Shown: piece by piece, positions 62,835 through 64,000 of the stretch | Position numbering within the stretch: position 1 is the first letter of the stretch | Layout of the letters: every line of letters starts with the position of its first letter | Assembly: GCA_004297445.1 (NCBI GenBank) | Contig: SCUK01000077.1 | Span: 19,636 to 83,635 of the forward strand | Source of the DNA: Anaerolineae bacterium | Lineage (GTDB): Bacteria; Chloroflexota; Anaerolineae; Anaerolineales; UBA11579 | DNA length: 64,000 nucleotides | Direction: 5' to 3' | Position numbers and translations under genes: made by a program | The notes under the pieces: model-generated | Databases searched by the model: none | What the model saw: the letters and a program-made list of their open reading frames with translations, nothing else | What the model was told of the DNA's origin: nothing

Positions 62835-63839
62835 ATGACGAACATCGATCTTTCAACCCCCTTGTTTGACCTGCATCGCCATCTCGATGGCAGCATCCGC
62901 CTCGAGACCATCCTTGACCTTGGGCGGCAGCACAACCTGCCGCTACCCGCCTGGGAAATCGAAGCCTTGCGACCGCACGTGCAGGTGATGGAGCCGCAAC
63001 CGGGCGTGATGGCCTTTCTGGAAAAATTCAATTGGATGATTGGCGTGCTGGTGGATTACGAGGCCTGCCGGCGGGTGGCGTACGAGAATGTTTTGGACGC
63101 CCGGAACGAGGGTATTGCCTACGTTGAATTGCGATTCAGCCCGTGGTTCATGGCACAAGGGCATGGACTGGACCCCGCGGGGATTGTGGAGGCGGTGGCA
63201 GCCGGCGTGGACGAAGGGCGACGAGAAACGGGGATTGGTGTGAAACTGATCGGCATCATCAGCCGGACGTACGGGCCGGAGACGGGAATGAAAGAACTGC
63301 AAGCGCTGCTGACCCAGCGTGACAAGCTGGTTGGATTGGATCTGGCGGGCGATGAAGCGAATTACCCCGGGGCGTGGTTTGAGGAACACTTTCGGATTGG
63401 GCGCGAGGCTGGCTGGCGCATCACTGCGCATGCAGGAGAAGCGGCCGGGCCGGAGAGCGTGTGGCAGGCGTTGCGCGGACTGGGGGCTGAGCGAGTTGGG
63501 CACGCGACACGCATCAACGAAGACCCGGCATTGGTTGATTATCTTGCGGAGCGTGGTATCTGTATAGAAGCGAATCTGACCAGCAACGTGCAGACCAGCA
63601 CGGTAGCGAGCCTGGCGGCGCATCCCATGAAGGGATGGCTGGAGCGGGGACTAAAGGCGACACTTAACACCGATGACCCCGGCATCAGCCGGATTAATCT
63701 ACCCTATGAATATGATGTAGCGGCGCCGGCGGCAGGCTTGTCCGTCGAGCAAATCCGGCAGGCACAGAAAAACGCAACTGCTGGGGCTTTCCTGACCGAG
63801 GATGAACGCAAGAATTATCTCAACTGGGGGAAACAGTGA
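62835..63839 (+). CDS. add: adenosine deaminase
   Basis: The zinc enzyme converts (deoxy)adenosine to (deoxy)inosine in purine salvage. The 334-residue protein has the metal motif DLHRHLDGSIR (14-24), ITAHAGEAAGPESVW with the catalytic Glu, RVGHATRI with the catalytic His, and LNTDDPGISR with the zinc Asp pair. The length is normal. The start is fixed by the -10 box 7 nt upstream. Related family members deaminate adenine or aminofutalosine, so substrate is likely but not proven. Confidence 0.92.
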   Translation: MTNIDLSTPLFDLHRHLDGSIRLETILDLGRQHNLPLPAWEIEALRPHVQVMEPQPGVMAFLEKFNWMIGVLVDYEACRRVAYENVLDARNEGIAYVELRFSPWFMAQGHGLDPAGIVEAVAAGVDEGRRETGIGVKLIGIISRTYGPETGMKELQALLTQRDKLVGLDLAGDEANYPGAWFEEHFRIGREAGWRITAHAGEAAGPESVWQALRGLGAERVGHATRINEDPALVDYLAERGICIEANLTSNVQTSTVASLAAHPMKGWLERGLKATLNTDDPGISRINLPYEYDVAAPAAGLSVEQIRQAQKNATAGAFLTEDERKNYLNWGKQ

Positions 63840-63873
63840 ACCGAAATCGATGAAACAAAACCTGTGCAATATA

Positions 63874-63902
63874 TTGACAATATTGCCGCGCTGTGCTAGA
63901 CT
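63874..63902 (+). promoter_or_regulatory. sigma-70-type promoter of the last gene
   Basis: TTGACA (63874-63879) and TAGACT (63897-63902) are 17 nt apart. The start would be near 63909, which gives a leader of about 47 nt. Confidence 0.7.
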
Positions 63903-63908
63903 GGCTTT

Positions 63909-63930
63909 GCGGGAGTTAGATTACTCCTGC
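63909..63930 (+). promoter_or_regulatory. hairpin at the start of the leader
   Basis: GCGGGAGT (63909-63916) and ACTCCTGC (63923-63930) form an 8-bp stem with one G-T pair. It lies at the predicted +1 and could be an operator for autoregulation or a 5' mRNA stem. Confidence 0.4.
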
Positions 63931-63955
63931 AACGCGCAGAGGCGCACGCTGACTC

Positions 63956-64000
63956 ATGATCAATAAGAAGCCTACCTACAACCTGAAGGTGGTGTTGCAG
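63956..64000 (+). CDS. N terminus of a probable MerR-type regulator (cut by window end)
   Basis: Only 15 codons are visible (MINKKPTYNLKVVLQ). The PTYNLKVVL pattern at the very N terminus matches the first helix of MerR-family winged helices, as in CarH/LitR-type light and B12 regulators, but with so few residues this is a weak assignment. It stands behind a strong promoter. Confidence 0.4.
   Translation, partial: MINKKPTYNLKVVLQ

Noticed and set aside
1..64000. CRISPR arrays, insertion sequences, prophage or integrase genes
   Set aside because: I looked for regularly spaced repeats, transposase or integrase motifs and terminal inverted repeats and saw none.

Overview
The window reads as a chromosomal segment of a GC-rich bacterium, most likely Chloroflexota (Anaerolineae-like). 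This is inferred from gene content and cannot be proven here: a fused E1 2-oxoacid dehydrogenase, a DapL-like aminotransferase, a phosphoglucose isomerase of the transaldolase-fusion type, a CASTOR/POLLUX-type channel, a single sigma-54 with an unusual zinc ribbon, several genes whose -10 box sits 6-7 nt before the start codon (leaderless transcripts), and no outer-membrane genes. I see no rRNA, insertion sequence, prophage or CRISPR array. Genes are densely packed, with many 1-8 nt overlaps.

Layout. 1-12.7 kb (+): end of an unknown gene, a tRNA-Met(CAT) with its own promoter and hairpin, glpD, an ADP-forming acyl-CoA synthetase, a formate/nitrite channel, mobA, a fused E1 alpha-beta, then a translationally overlapping run of histidine kinase, aminotransferase, hflX and a small membrane protein. 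12.9-15.8 kb (+): a fused FAD/Fe-S D-2-hydroxyacid dehydrogenase. 16-24.5 kb (-): a four-GAF histidine kinase, tatA, and an rpoN - NtrB-like kinase - NtrC-like regulator operon whose regulator has no DNA-binding domain. The rpoN/trmFO intergenic region holds two back-to-back sigma-54 promoter sequences, one with perfect consensus. 24.8-27 kb (+): trmFO and an M28/glutaminyl-cyclase-like peptidase. 27-35.9 kb (-): a PIG-L deacetylase, rpiA, pgi and a cobalamin operon btuF-btuC-btuD-cobT-cobS-cobU under a cobalamin riboswitch with a transcription terminator.

36-40 kb (-): a KimA-type potassium importer, a CASTOR/POLLUX-like channel and an uncharacterised protein. 40.9-46.7 kb (+): a hybrid histidine kinase, a stand-alone receiver, a HisKA-receiver-adenylate cyclase fusion without a kinase ATPase domain, and a membrane-anchored diheme cytochrome. 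46.8-52.9 kb (-): a respiratory sulfur/nitrogen locus with an octaheme cytochrome of the tetrathionate-reductase family, a heptaheme cytochrome fused to a cytochrome b membrane domain, and two YeeE/YedE sulfur transporters, one fused to a rhodanese-like domain that lacks its cysteine. 53-62.4 kb (mostly +): methylmalonate-semialdehyde dehydrogenase, a LysM protein and a membrane HhH protein (both -), then an Lrp regulator followed by two aldehyde dehydrogenases and two class-III aminotransferases, probably an amino acid/amine degradation cluster. 62.4-64 kb: a MazG-like pyrophosphohydrolase (-), adenosine deaminase (+) and the first 15 codons of a probable MerR-type regulator behind a strong promoter.

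Taken together the genes suggest a flexible heterotroph. It degrades glycerol, hydroxyacids, omega-amino acids and nucleosides, gains ATP from acyl-CoA, salvages cobamides, and can pass quinol electrons to periplasmic multiheme cytochromes acting on sulfur or nitrogen oxyanions.
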